This document shows, piece after piece, positions 28,490-37,423 of a stretch of DNA of 64,000 nucleotides. The first letter of the stretch is position 1; every line of letters begins with the position of its first letter. The notes beneath the pieces were generated by a model. It was given only the letters and a program-made list of their open reading frames with translations. It was not told the DNA's origin and searched no databases. This stretch comes from Paraburkholderia sp. BL23I1N1 (GTDB taxonomy: Bacteria; Pseudomonadota; Gammaproteobacteria; Burkholderiales; Burkholderiaceae). Location of the stretch: positions 3,162,001 to 3,226,000 of the forward strand of contig NZ_RAPV01000001.1 of assembly GCF_003610295.1 (NCBI RefSeq), in the 5' to 3' direction. Made by a program: the position numbers and the translations under genes.

Positions 28490-29803
28490 CTAGGCCGCTT
28501 CGACGACCCCTCGCGCCGTGCCTCGCTTGCGGCGCTCCAGCGTGCCGATGCAAATCAGCGAAACCCCAGCGAGGCAGCTATAGAACACGGCCAACGGCCA
28601 CCATGCGCCCGGATATCGATGCGCGAGCAACGTCCCGATCAAAGGCGTCAACCCGCCGGCCAATGCGGCGCATACCTGATAAGACAAAGAAATAGCCGAG
28701 TACCGGACTCTCACCGGGAATGCCGTCGACATAAACCCGGCCATCACCGCATAAGAACTCGACATGCACATCACCGCCAGCGCAATGCCGAACACAATCG
28801 CCACCGGCCGCCCGGTCGATACCAGCGCGAACATCGGATAAGGCGAAAGCATCGCCAACGCCGCCGCGCCCTTCAAAAACCTTCCGGTACCGACCCGTTG
28901 CGCAAACCATCCTGAACCCAGTTGCGTGAACAACTGAATGAACGCCACCACGAACAGGCAATCGAGAATCAGCGAACGGTCGAGTCCAAGCGTCTGCGTC
29001 GTGTAATTCAGCATGAACGTATTGACGAACCAGGCACCGGCCACGCCAATCACATTAGCACCGAGACACAACAACACCGTGCGCCACGCGTCGCGCACAA
29101 CTTCAGCGACCGGCAACGACGCCACCCGCCGTTGCGCTTTCAGCGCCTTGAATTCGGGCGATTCGTCGACACCCGCGCGGATCAGCAAACCCACCACCAG
29201 CAACACCGCGCTGGCGAGAAACGGCAGACGCCAGCCCCAGCCGAAAAACGCCTCCTTGTCCATCGACGCCACTGCGCGAAACGCAAGCAGCGACAGGATC
29301 AATCCCGCCGGACTGCCAAGCTGCGCGAACGAAGCGAAGAAAGTACGCCGTCCCTGCGGCGCATGTTCGCTTGCCATCAGCACCGCGCCGCCCCACTCGC
29401 CGCCAATCGCGATGCCTTGCGCCACGCGCAGCAGCACCAGCAACGCCGGCGCCCAGACGCCAGCACTCGCATACGTCGGCAGGAAACCGATGCCGACCGT
29501 GCCGACGCCCATGATCGCCAGCGTCGCGACGAGCGCCTTCTTGCGGCCGATGCGGTCGCCCAGGTGGCCGAACACGAGGCCACCGAACGGTCGCGCAAAA
29601 AAGCCCACCGCGAAGGTGCCGAACGAAGCCAGCGTAGCGAAGAACGGGTCGCTGCCGGGAAAGAACAGCTTGCCGAAAATCAGCGCGGATGCGGTGGCGT
29701 AGATATAAAAGTCGTACCACTCGATCGTGGTGCCTACAAATGCCGCTGCTGCGGCACGGGTGGGTTGCCGCCCTGCGGCGAGGTTGTCTGACTCGCGATT
29801 CAT
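28490..29803 (-). CDS. MFS transporter, metabolite:H+ symporter (MHS) type
   Basis: 437-residue, 12-helix transporter. The signature opening AAFVGTTIEWYDFYIYATAS and the loop LGDRIGRKKALVATLAIMGV identify the MHS branch (ShiA/ProP/KgtP-like), which moves organic acids or osmolytes with protons. The open frame begins at 29986, but the ATG at 29803 has GGAGAC seven bases upstream and matches the family start; upstream residues are basic and unlike it. It lies 76 bp after the CoA-transferase gene on the same strand and may supply an acid for the CoA-transferase/dehydrogenase pair (inference). Confidence 0.9.
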   Translation of the reverse strand: MNRESDNLAAGRQPTRAAAAAFVGTTIEWYDFYIYATASALIFGKLFFPGSDPFFATLASFGTFAVGFFARPFGGLVFGHLGDRIGRKKALVATLAIMGVGTVGIGFLPTYASAGVWAPALLVLLRVAQGIAIGGEWGGAVLMASEHAPQGRRTFFASFAQLGSPAGLILSLLAFRAVASMDKEAFFGWGWRLPFLASAVLLVVGLLIRAGVDESPEFKALKAQRRVASLPVAEVVRDAWRTVLLCLGANVIGVAGAWFVNTFMLNYTTQTLGLDRSLILDCLFVVAFIQLFTQLGSGWFAQRVGTGRFLKGAAALAMLSPYPMFALVSTGRPVAIVFGIALAVMCMSSSYAVMAGFMSTAFPVRVRYSAISLSYQVCAALAGGLTPLIGTLLAHRYPGAWWPLAVFYSCLAGVSLICIGTLERRKRGTARGVVEAA

Positions 29804-29879
29804 GTGCTTCGTCTCCAAGGTCGTTCTTCTGGATGGCGCAGCTTCTGCGTGCCGTCGCCGGAAAACCGCCTGCTTGCGG

Positions 29880-31100
29880 TCAGGCCTTGAGTACGCCCGC
29901 TTCAAGCAAACGCTGCTGGGTTGCCGTGTCGATGCCGAGTGCGTTGAGTACTTCGCGCGTGTCGCCGCCGAGCGTCGGCGGTGCACTGCGATACGTGGCC
30001 GGCGTGCGCGACAATTTGATCGGCGACGCCGTGCCGCGATACTCGCCCATCTCGATCACCATGCCGCGATGCCGCGTATGCGGATGGCGCGCGACGACAT
30101 CGACGGTTTGCACCGGACCGCACGGCACGCCTGCATTGATCAACGCCTGCGCGAGCGGCTCGCAGTCGTGCGACGCAAGCAAATCTTCGAGCGCGGCCTT
30201 TAACGGCTCGCGATGCGCGCAGCGGCTGCGGTTGTCCACGTAGCGAGGGTCGTCCGCGAGTTCCGGCGCGCCTAGATGCGCGCACAGGCGCGCGAACTGC
30301 CGGTCGTTGCCGACTGCAAGAAAGATCGGTGCAGTCGCGGTTCGATAGCTGTCGTACGGCGTGATGTTCGGATGCGCGTTACCGCTGCGCTCGGGCGTGC
30401 GGCCCGAGCCAAAATAATTTGGCAGATGCGGATGCAGCAGCGACACGCCGCAGTCGTACAGCGCGATATCGATCGATTGGCCACGCCCGCTTTTCGTGCG
30501 CTCGGCGAGCGCCAGCAGAATGCCGGCCAGCGCATTCAAACCGGTGACCATGTCGACGACGGGTAAGCCGACGCGCGTCGCTGCTCCGTCGCGTTCGCCG
30601 TTCACGCTCATCAAGCCGGTCATCGCCTGAATCGCGGCGTCGTAGCCGGGCAAGCCGCCAAGCGGGCCGTCGGGGCCGAAGCCCGATACGGCGCAATGAA
30701 TCAGCTTCGGGAAACGCTCGCGCAAATCGCGCTCGTAGTCCATGCCCCAGCGCGCGAGGGTGCCAGGCTTGAAGTTTTCGACCAGCACGTCGGCGCCTTC
30801 GAGGAGCTTCCACAGAATGTCGCGGCCCTCGTCGCACGAGAGATCGACCGCGATGCCCTGCTTGTTGCGGTTCACGCCGGCGAAGTACCACGCGGTGTCG
30901 CCATAAAACGGCGGCCCCCAGCCGCGCGTTTCGTCGCCGCCAGGGGGCTCCAGTTTGATGACCTGGGCGCCGTGATCGGCCAGCGCTTGCGTGCAGTATG
31001 GGCCGCCAAGCACGCGACTGAGGTCGATGACCTTGATGCCTTGCAAGGCGCCCTGTGTGTTTTGCGCGCCCTGCGGTCCGTCGTTCACGTGCTCGGTCAT
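29880..31100 (-). CDS. CaiB/BaiF-type (family III) CoA-transferase
   Basis: 406-residue class III CoA-transferase that moves CoA between carboxylic acids through an acyl-enzyme intermediate. The N-terminal signature IKVIDLSRVLGGPYCTQALA and VIKLEPPGGDETRGWGPP are present, and the catalytic Asp is Asp154 in GLPGYDAAIQAMTG. It overlaps the acyl-CoA dehydrogenase stop by 4 nt, so the two are coupled: activation of an acid to CoA ester and then dehydrogenation. The closest well-studied roles include carnitine, formyl-/oxalyl- and itaconate/succinyl CoA transfer, but the substrate here is unknown. Confidence 0.91.
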   Translation of the reverse strand: MTEHVNDGPQGAQNTQGALQGIKVIDLSRVLGGPYCTQALADHGAQVIKLEPPGGDETRGWGPPFYGDTAWYFAGVNRNKQGIAVDLSCDEGRDILWKLLEGADVLVENFKPGTLARWGMDYERDLRERFPKLIHCAVSGFGPDGPLGGLPGYDAAIQAMTGLMSVNGERDGAATRVGLPVVDMVTGLNALAGILLALAERTKSGRGQSIDIALYDCGVSLLHPHLPNYFGSGRTPERSGNAHPNITPYDSYRTATAPIFLAVGNDRQFARLCAHLGAPELADDPRYVDNRSRCAHREPLKAALEDLLASHDCEPLAQALINAGVPCGPVQTVDVVARHPHTRHRGMVIEMGEYRGTASPIKLSRTPATYRSAPPTLGGDTREVLNALGIDTATQQRLLEAGVLKA

Positions 31101-32863
31101 TGCCCACTCCCCGCCGGCAGCAATTGCAGCGCCTGGCCGAGTGTCACGTTGCGGGCATTGACCAGCGCCTCGATGACATCGCTGTCATCCGGAGACGTCT
31201 GCACATCGAGCGGATCGACCGGCAACAGCTTGTGCCGCAATACCAGATGACTCAGCGCGAGACGCCGGAAATCCGGCGCGAGGCGCGCGCCTTCGCAGGC
31301 CATGAGGACAGCCGTGCTCGCGTGATACAGGCCCGTTCCTGCCTGCCGGACCGATTCATCGCGTCCGCACTCGGCGACGCTCGCCAAGGCATCGCAAGCT
31401 CGCGTCAACGTCGAGCGAAGCACGTTGAGGCTCTCAGTTGGCAATCCCGCCGCGCCGAGCATATCCTGCAGATACATGCGCAGCGGTTCGAGCGCGCCGT
31501 CCCGTTTGGCCGCGCGCGCGATGTCGAGCGCGACGATGTTGCTGGTGCCTTCCCAGATCGAACCGAGATGCGCGTCGCGCACGAGACGCGCATCGCTCCA
31601 TTCTTCAATGTAACCGGTACCGCCACGCACTTCCATCGCGTCGCCGGTCACGCGGCGGGCATCGCGGCACGCGCGGAACTTGATCAACGGTGTGAGAATG
31701 CGCACGCATTTCGCCGCCTGCCGATCACCGGCCTCGGCCTTTTCGAGCAGCAACGCGATCTGCATGAACATCGAACGAGCCTGCTCCGCGGGCAGCATCA
31801 TCTTGAGCAATTGGCGCTGCATCAGCGGCATATCGATCAGCTTGCGGCCGAAAGCTTCGCGATTGTGCGCGATGTGCAGCGCCTCGGTCAGGGCGCGGCG
31901 CATCAAGCCCGCCGCACGCACGCCGTTCGACAGACGCGACATGTTGATCATGTCGGCCATCTGGTGGAAGCCGCGCCCCACTTCGCCGATCAAATACGCC
32001 ACGGCCCCTTCCAGAACGATCTCGCCGCTCGCCATCGAGCGGCTGCCGAGCTTGTCCTTCAGACGCACGATCCGATAGCTGTTGCGCGAACCGTCCGGCA
32101 AGGTCTTCGGCAGCAGGAACAGCCCAAGGCCGTTGATGCCGGCCGGCGCATTGTCCACGCGCGCGAGCACCATTGCGAGATCGGCGTCGGCGTTCGAGCA
32201 GAACCACTTGTCGCCGTACAGACGCCATGCTTCTTCACCGTTCACGCCGGTTTCGCGCGCTGCACGCGTCGCGATACGGGCAACATCCGAGCCCGCCGCC
32301 TGTTCGGTCATGAACATCGCGCCCTGAAAAAGCGTGTCGAAATCGCGCGACGCCAGCATCGGCAGAAATCGTGCGGCCAATTCGGGTGCGCCGAATTTGC
32401 GCAGCGTACGCGTGAGCGAATCGGTCATGCTGACGGGGCAGCACAGGCCAAATTCCGCTTGCACGAACAGGAACGTCAACGCGTATTTAACCAGCGGCGG
32501 CGGTGTCTTTTTGCCTTCGCCGGTGTCGTGGCTCATCGACGCCAGGCCCAATTCCGTGTAGGCCACGCGTTCGAGCGCGACGTAATCTGGATGCTTGTCG
32601 ATGCTTTGCAGCGCTTCGCCGCGCCGCGTGCGATGGCGCAATTGCGGCGGATTCTTGTCGGCGGACAACGCCCAGACGTCGAGTTCATCGGACGCCCGCT
32701 GGCCTAGCGAAACGAGTTGACTTTCAAGTTCCTGATACAGCGCATCGCCGAGATGCAGTTTGATCAGACGGGCAAAGTCGGGGTCGCTGCTGAAGAAGTT
32801 GATGCCCCGGCTGTCGGGAATATTGGACGAGCCGGGTGCCGGCTGCGCGGTGATTTCGCTCAT
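31097..32863 (-). CDS. Acyl-CoA dehydrogenase, long AidB/ACAD-like form
   Basis: 588-residue flavoprotein of the acyl-CoA dehydrogenase superfamily, longer than the usual 380-400 residues. It has an N-terminal extension and a C-terminal helical part. The flavin-binding middle region is visible as FMTEQAAGSDVA, the C-terminal domain as RVTGDAMEVRGGTGYIEEW, and the helix carrying SIWEGTSNIVALDIARA matches the AidB-like subgroup. It should oxidise an acyl-CoA and pass electrons to ETF. It is the first gene of the dehydrogenase/CoA-transferase unit and is divergent from the LysR gene at 32973. Confidence 0.9.
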   Translation of the reverse strand: MSEITAQPAPGSSNIPDSRGINFFSSDPDFARLIKLHLGDALYQELESQLVSLGQRASDELDVWALSADKNPPQLRHRTRRGEALQSIDKHPDYVALERVAYTELGLASMSHDTGEGKKTPPPLVKYALTFLFVQAEFGLCCPVSMTDSLTRTLRKFGAPELAARFLPMLASRDFDTLFQGAMFMTEQAAGSDVARIATRAARETGVNGEEAWRLYGDKWFCSNADADLAMVLARVDNAPAGINGLGLFLLPKTLPDGSRNSYRIVRLKDKLGSRSMASGEIVLEGAVAYLIGEVGRGFHQMADMINMSRLSNGVRAAGLMRRALTEALHIAHNREAFGRKLIDMPLMQRQLLKMMLPAEQARSMFMQIALLLEKAEAGDRQAAKCVRILTPLIKFRACRDARRVTGDAMEVRGGTGYIEEWSDARLVRDAHLGSIWEGTSNIVALDIARAAKRDGALEPLRMYLQDMLGAAGLPTESLNVLRSTLTRACDALASVAECGRDESVRQAGTGLYHASTAVLMACEGARLAPDFRRLALSHLVLRHKLLPVDPLDVQTSPDDSDVIEALVNARNVTLGQALQLLPAGSGQ

Positions 32864-32945
32864 GCTTGTCTCCTTTGTGGAAGGAGCATAGAAGCGGCTT
32901 CGATAATCGTCTAATACAACTTATATCCGGTACGATAGACGTAGC

Positions 32946-32955
32946 TTATCGATAA
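32946..32955. promoter_or_regulatory. Palindrome in the LysR/dehydrogenase divergent promoter
   Basis: TTATCGATAA is a perfect 10-bp palindrome within the 109-bp space between the divergent acyl-CoA dehydrogenase and LysR genes, 18 bp before the LysR start. LysR proteins usually control such divergent neighbours, so it is a candidate operator half. The assignment is tentative. Confidence 0.35.
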
Positions 32956-32972
32956 AAGAACCGGAGACTGCC

Positions 32973-33851
32973 GTGGACCTGAAGCAATTGCGCTATTTCG
33001 TGGCGGTCGCCGAGGAACTTCATTTCGGCCGCGCGGCCAAGCGGCTGTTCATTTCGCAGCCGGCGCTCAGTTTCGACATCCGCAAATTCGAAGACCAGTT
33101 GGGGGTGCAACTGCTCGCGCGCACCAACAAAACAGTTGCGTTGACGAACGCGGGGCAAGTGCTGCTTGGCGAGGCGCGCCGCTTGCTGTTGCAGGCTGGC
33201 GAGGCCGAACGCATCACCGTTCGATCGGCGCACGGGCTCGCTGGCCGATTGCGGATCGGCTTCGTGAATTCGATGTTGTACCGTGGTATGCCACAGGCGG
33301 TGAGACGCTTCGAGGCTGACTACCCGGGCGTCGAGATCGTCCTGAAGGAGATGAACACCAGCGAACAGGTGCACGCGATCCAGCGGATGCAGATCGACAT
33401 GGGGTGCGCGCATTGGGGCAATTTCCCGTCGGATGTGATTTCCACGCCGATTTTTTCCGAGCCGTTTCTGTGCTGCTTACCGGTTGATCATCCGCTGGCG
33501 CGAAAGCGCAAGGTCGATCTGCGGGCGTTGGCGCAGGAGCCGTTTATTCTTTTTCCGCGCACGGTGTCGCCGCACTATCACGATTTGATCATCGCTCAGT
33601 GTGTCGGGGCCGGTTTTAGTCCTTTGATTCGTCATGAGGCGCGGTTGTGGCAAACCGTTGTAACGATGGTCGGGTTTGGGATGGGGGTGGCGTTGGTGCC
33701 TTTTACCTTACGGCAGGTGCAGGATCCGCGGGTTTGCTTTTTGCCCTTGCAGGGCGAGACGCTTTTGTCGCAGGTTTTGCTATTGCGCAGAGAGGGCGAC
33801 TCGGAGCCTGTCGCGGATCGGTTTGTTGAGTATCTTAGATGTGGGAAGTGA
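32973..33851 (+). CDS. LysR-family transcription regulator
   Basis: 292 residues. The N-terminal winged HTH (LKQLRYFVAVAEELHFGRAA, then RLFISQPALSFDIRKFEDQL) is followed by a substrate-binding effector domain with two alpha/beta lobes. The start is GTG with CCGGAGAC upstream. It is transcribed away from the acyl-CoA dehydrogenase/CoA-transferase operon and is its likely activator, responding to a pathway intermediate (inference). The last 200 bp carry unusually GT-rich codon use compared with the rest of the gene. Confidence 0.9.
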   Translation: MDLKQLRYFVAVAEELHFGRAAKRLFISQPALSFDIRKFEDQLGVQLLARTNKTVALTNAGQVLLGEARRLLLQAGEAERITVRSAHGLAGRLRIGFVNSMLYRGMPQAVRRFEADYPGVEIVLKEMNTSEQVHAIQRMQIDMGCAHWGNFPSDVISTPIFSEPFLCCLPVDHPLARKRKVDLRALAQEPFILFPRTVSPHYHDLIIAQCVGAGFSPLIRHEARLWQTVVTMVGFGMGVALVPFTLRQVQDPRVCFLPLQGETLLSQVLLLRREGDSEPVADRFVEYLRCGK

Positions 33852-33857
33852 GGGTTT

Positions 33858-34725
33858 TTTGCCTGCGCGGCGTTTATTGTCTGTGCGCTTATGGTGTTGG
33901 CCTTTCCTTGATCTGGAATCTTTGGCCTTTCCTTGATTTCTTAGTGGTCTATTAGCGTCGCCCCTGTGCGGGGCAGCACCTACTTTTCTTTGCCTGCCGC
34001 AAAGAAAAGTAGGCAAAAGAAAGCGGCTCAAACCGCTAGCTCATAAGCGGGTCCCCCGCGCAGCCACGGTAGTGGTGCATCTGGAATCTGCGTTCCCGCA
34101 CATTTAGCCCAGGTGACAAGGCTGTCATTCTTCCGGCGGCGCTGCGCGCGCCGTAGCGTACTTCATAAAACCACGCGCTACGTTTAACACATGCGTTTTA
34201 CCCATTGCCACGTCCACTGCGATTGCGATTGCGATTGCGATTGCGATTGCGATTGCGATTGCGATTGCGATTGCGATTAAGGCTTGTCGGCTATGACTAC
34301 GAGGCAAGCGCGCGAGCGACACATCGACACTTCATTTGAAGTGGGGTTCGCCTCCGGGTGCGGAGGCGCGTCGCCGAGGCGAAGCCGATGGCTCCCGCTA
34401 CGCGCAATCGAAACCTTAGGTTTCCCAGGCAAACCCATCCGCGACGCACGCAGTGCGGAGTGGGAGCAAATGAGCCCTTAGTCACTCACGCCGAATGTGC
34501 GAGAACACGGATTCCAGATGCACCACTACCGTGGCTGCGCGGGGGACCCGCTTATGAGCTGGCGGTGTGAGCCGCTTTCTTTTGCCTACTTTTCCTTGCC
34601 GCCCAGGCAAAGAAAAGTAGGTTGCCGCCCCGCACAGGGGCAACGCTAATAGACCACCAACAAAACAAGGAAAGGCCAACACCACAGGAACACAGAAAAA
34701 CAACGTCCGAGCAGGCAACCAGATC
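33858..34725. repeat. Composite intergenic inverted-repeat element, copy 1
   Basis: Two roughly 190-bp arms (about 33923-34108 and 34488-34680) are imperfect reverse complements, with an outer TTGCCTGCGCGG-type motif on the left. Each arm contains further hairpins. The best, 33979-34013, has a perfect 15-bp stem (CCTACTTTTCTTTGC / GCAAAGAAAAGTAGG, 5-nt loop); its partner in the other arm is 34585-34621. The central part carries CTTAGGTTTCCCAGGC followed by a GCGACGCACGCAGTGCGGAG block. A second copy of the whole architecture is at 45052-45718. Relative to it, copy 1 has about 230 extra bases (34174-34403). Short open frames inside are by-products of the repeat. No transposase is present. Confidence 0.85.
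34219..34278. repeat. Hexanucleotide microsatellite (GCGATT)10
   Basis: Ten perfect tandem units of GCGATT, 60 bp, sit inside the extra segment of intergenic element copy 1. The matching element copy 2 lacks it. Because the unit is 6 bp, copy-number change would not shift a reading frame. The minus-strand frame through it would give an Ala-Ile repeat peptide that I do not consider a gene. Confidence 0.95.
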
Positions 34726-34788
34726 AAGAAAAAGCCACCGCCACAAAAACACAGACAACGCCGCCGCCAAAGGCAAAAAAACCCGTAA

Positions 34789-35094
34789 TTAACTTTCCCC
34801 CCGATACCCCACCAGCACCTTATACGCCACCATATCCACCGCAGGCTTAACCAACCCATTCTTGTCAGTCCAAACCTTGGGCGTCAACGCCCCACTCAAC
34901 GCGACACTATCCGCATCACTCAGCGCCAGCAGCGCAGCCTGCACCTCATCATCAAACGCGATCACGTTGACGAAAATCGTATCGCCATCATTGGTGGTCG
35001 CCCGAACCTTGCAGGTCACAAAGCGCTTGCCATTCTGTCCCGTGCGGATCTGCGCTTCGCCATACAGGCGCCCGCCCACCAGTCCATCGATCAT
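34789..35094 (-). CDS. Small SSB-like OB-fold protein
   Basis: 101-residue protein resembling the N-terminal OB fold of single-strand DNA-binding proteins. The opening MIDGLVGGRLYGEAQIRTGQ and NGKRFVTCKVRATTNDGDTI correspond to the strand 1-2 region of SSB, and NVIAFDDEVQAALLAL to the middle. It lacks the flexible tail and acidic DDDIPF tip of replicative SSB, so it is not the housekeeping protein. The ATG at 35094 has AGGAGCAGGACG upstream; the longer frame to 35145 is less likely. It is convergent with the LysR gene across the repeat element. It may be a mobile-element-derived or accessory SSB. Confidence 0.75.
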   Translation of the reverse strand: MIDGLVGGRLYGEAQIRTGQNGKRFVTCKVRATTNDGDTIFVNVIAFDDEVQAALLALSDADSVALSGALTPKVWTDKNGLVKPAVDMVAYKVLVGYRGES

Positions 35095-35205
35095 CGTCCT
35101 GCTCCTCTTATTCCGTCCCGTGCAAAAAGCAATATCGCCCATCACGGCCCGTATGATCCCACGATCCGCAACGCAACTTGCACAATCGCACGAACCGCCC
35201 GCGCA

Positions 35206-36129
35206 CTACGCGCCAATCACCATATCCACACCGCGCACGAGACGCTTCGCTAACCGCGGCTGCCGCAATTGTTCAAGCCACCACTGCAACGCGCGTCCCT
35301 CATGATCGCCGCGCCACGCGACATACAGCACATTCGGCTCGCGCGGATCGGCTGTGGCCTTCTCCACCAGTTCGCCCTTCTTCAGCAACGAAGCCACGCG
35401 CTGACGCGGTAACCAGCCCACCCCCAAGCCATCGCGCTGCGCAAGAATCTTCGCCCGCATGGACGGCACGGCCAGCGATGCCTGCCCGCCAATCACACCA
35501 TACGCACGCCCCGCCGTCGCGCGTGACGAATCGGCCACCACTACCGAACGGTGCTCACGGATGCGCTCGCGCCCAAGCGGCCCTTCGACACCCGCAAGCG
35601 GATGGCGCGGCGAGACAGCAAACACCCACTCCATCACGCCCAACTCGAACCAGCGCAAGCCAGGAATCGCCGGCGGCTCGTTGGTCGCGCCGACGATCAG
35701 ATCCGCGCGGCCGTCGCGCAACACCTCCCATGTCCCGCTCAACACCTCGTGCGTGAAGCGTAGTTTGACGCCGGAGTCGAGCGCATCGAACGTGCGCACC
35801 ACCGGCATCAGCAGTTCGAATTCGATAATCTCGTCCGTGACCACCCAGAGGCGATCCTCCCAGCCGCTCGCAATCTGCCGCACACGCTGTGTCATACGCG
35901 ACATGTCGAGCATCAGACGCGCCGCTTCGTCAGCAAGCATCTGGCCGGCAGGCGTCAGTTGCAACCGGTAGCGGCGACGGTCGAACAGCAACGCGTCGAA
36001 TCGCGTCTCCAGTTGCCGCGCGGCATGCGAGATCGTCGACGGCGCCTTGCCCAGCCGCGCCGCTGCGCGTGACAGGCTGCCAGTTTCGCGAATCGCTTCG
36101 AGCAAGGCCAGTTCGTCTTCTGACAACAT
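35206..36129 (-). CDS. LysR-family transcription regulator
   Basis: 307 residues with an N-terminal HTH (DELALLEAIRETGSLSRAAA, then LGKAPSTISHAARQLETRFD) and a LysR effector domain. The open frame starts at 36417, but the ATG at 36129 has AAGGAATGG upstream and begins exactly at the conserved HTH. The extension is low-complexity and includes the 36279-36312 ATTTGC(C/T) short repeats. The effector domain resembles YhjC/AllS-like LysR proteins. Its target is not evident: the downstream neighbour is the SSB-like gene and the upstream one is another LysR gene. Confidence 0.87.
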   Translation of the reverse strand: MLSEDELALLEAIRETGSLSRAAARLGKAPSTISHAARQLETRFDALLFDRRRYRLQLTPAGQMLADEAARLMLDMSRMTQRVRQIASGWEDRLWVVTDEIIEFELLMPVVRTFDALDSGVKLRFTHEVLSGTWEVLRDGRADLIVGATNEPPAIPGLRWFELGVMEWVFAVSPRHPLAGVEGPLGRERIREHRSVVVADSSRATAGRAYGVIGGQASLAVPSMRAKILAQRDGLGVGWLPRQRVASLLKKGELVEKATADPREPNVLYVAWRGDHEGRALQWWLEQLRQPRLAKRLVRGVDMVIGA

Positions 36130-36278
36130 GTTCCATTCCTTCGAATATGTTCGATGGAATACATAGTACGGCCGGACGGCAACGTGGGTCCACCATGGCG
36201 AAATGGCCTCACGTAAATGACAAAACAGCAGCGAACAGCGCTTTCGAAATGGCCGCACGACCAATGCGCTCACTGCGC

Positions 36279-36312
36279 CATTTGCTATTTGCCATTTGCC
36301 ATTTGCTATTTT
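36279..36312. repeat. Short imperfect tandem repeat (ATTTGCYA)
   Basis: Four near-copies of CATTTGC(C/T) in a row lie between two LysR genes, in otherwise non-coding DNA (36130-36361). Confidence 0.6.
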
Positions 36313-36361
36313 CCACGCGCCGCATGCCTGCACCGAACTCACACGTTTACCGCGTACCCGT

Positions 36362-37255
36362 CTACGCCCCAGCCGCTTCGAAAATGTCGCGCAACCATTG
36401 CGCAAACACACGCACACGCGACGACAACTGGCGATTCTGCGGATACAGCACCGAAACCGGCATCGGCGGCGGCGGGAAGTCCGCGAGGATGATCTTCAAC
36501 CGCCCGGACGCCAGTTCATCCGCCACACGGTATTGCGGCACTTGTACGATGCCGAGGCCGGCCACCGCCGAGCCCGTGTAGAGATCGGCGCCTGTCACCG
36601 ACACCGTCGACGGCAGGTACAGGGCCGTATCGCGGCCGTCGACCCTGAATTCGAGCGGCACGGGCTTGCCGGTCGCGCTGGACAGATAATTGACCGCACG
36701 ATGCGTGGACAGAGCCGCCGGATCGTCCGGCTCGCCATACGCCTCCAGATAGGCCGGACTCGCCACCGTCACTTGCGGTAACTGCGCAACGCGCCGCCCC
36801 ACCATCGACGAATCCTGCAGATTGCCCGCCCGCAGCACGCAATCGATCCCCTCCCGCACCAGATCGACCAGCCGGTCGTCCTCGCCGATCGTCAGTTCGA
36901 TGTCGGGAAAACGCGTGAGAAACGCCGGTAACGCCGGCACGACGAAGTGCCGCGCCAACGTCCCCTGCAAATTCACGCGCAACAGGCCCTTCGGCGCAAT
37001 GTTGGAAAACGAGCCCTCCGCCTCCTCCATGTCGGCGATCAGCCGCACGCAGCGACGGTAGTACGCCTCGCCGTCGTGCGTGAGGCGTACCGAGCGCGTG
37101 GTGCGCTCGAGAAGCCGCGCGCCGAGCCGCTGCTCCATGCGCTTCATCAGGTTGGTGACAGTGGCGCGCGGAATCTGCAGGTCGTCCGAAGCGCGCGTGA
37201 AACTCTGCCGCTCGGCGATCCGGATGAACACCCGCATTTCCTCGAAACGATCCAT
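36362..37255 (-). CDS. LysR-family transcription regulator (divergent to SDR genes)
   Basis: 297 residues in the CrgA/DsdC-like group of LysR proteins. The HTH is MDRFEEMRVFIRIAERQSFT followed by LQIPRATVTNLMKRMEQRL, and the effector domain includes VNLQGTLARHFVVPALPAFL. It is transcribed divergently from the SDR gene at 37424, which it probably controls. The 168-bp space between them has GC-rich CCGG repeats near LysR and an AT-rich promoter-like patch AATTATTAAAG near 37316. Confidence 0.9.
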   Translation of the reverse strand: MDRFEEMRVFIRIAERQSFTRASDDLQIPRATVTNLMKRMEQRLGARLLERTTRSVRLTHDGEAYYRRCVRLIADMEEAEGSFSNIAPKGLLRVNLQGTLARHFVVPALPAFLTRFPDIELTIGEDDRLVDLVREGIDCVLRAGNLQDSSMVGRRVAQLPQVTVASPAYLEAYGEPDDPAALSTHRAVNYLSSATGKPVPLEFRVDGRDTALYLPSTVSVTGADLYTGSAVAGLGIVQVPQYRVADELASGRLKIILADFPPPPMPVSVLYPQNRQLSSRVRVFAQWLRDIFEAAGA

Positions 37256-37423
37256 GGTCGAACCCTTTGGGGCGGCCGGCGATCCGGAGGCCGGCTATCC
37301 GGCGGCCAGCCAGCCAATTATTAAAGAAAATGGAATTATGATGGCAAGTCTAACCCGATTATCTCAGCGAAGAAAGCGACCATGATTCGTTTCACCAACC
37401 CACCACGCAGAAGGAAACGAATC

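Noticed and set aside
34219..34278. Possible CRISPR-like array
   Set aside because: Units are 6 bp with no spacers; there are no cas genes in the window.
34125..34322. Minus-strand frame giving an Ala-Ile repeat peptide
   Set aside because: Produced entirely by the GCGATT microsatellite and the repeat arm; no start signal or conserved flank.
33858..34725. Insertion sequence
   Set aside because: Inverted arms are present, but no transposase frame exists in either copy and no target duplication could be identified by eye.
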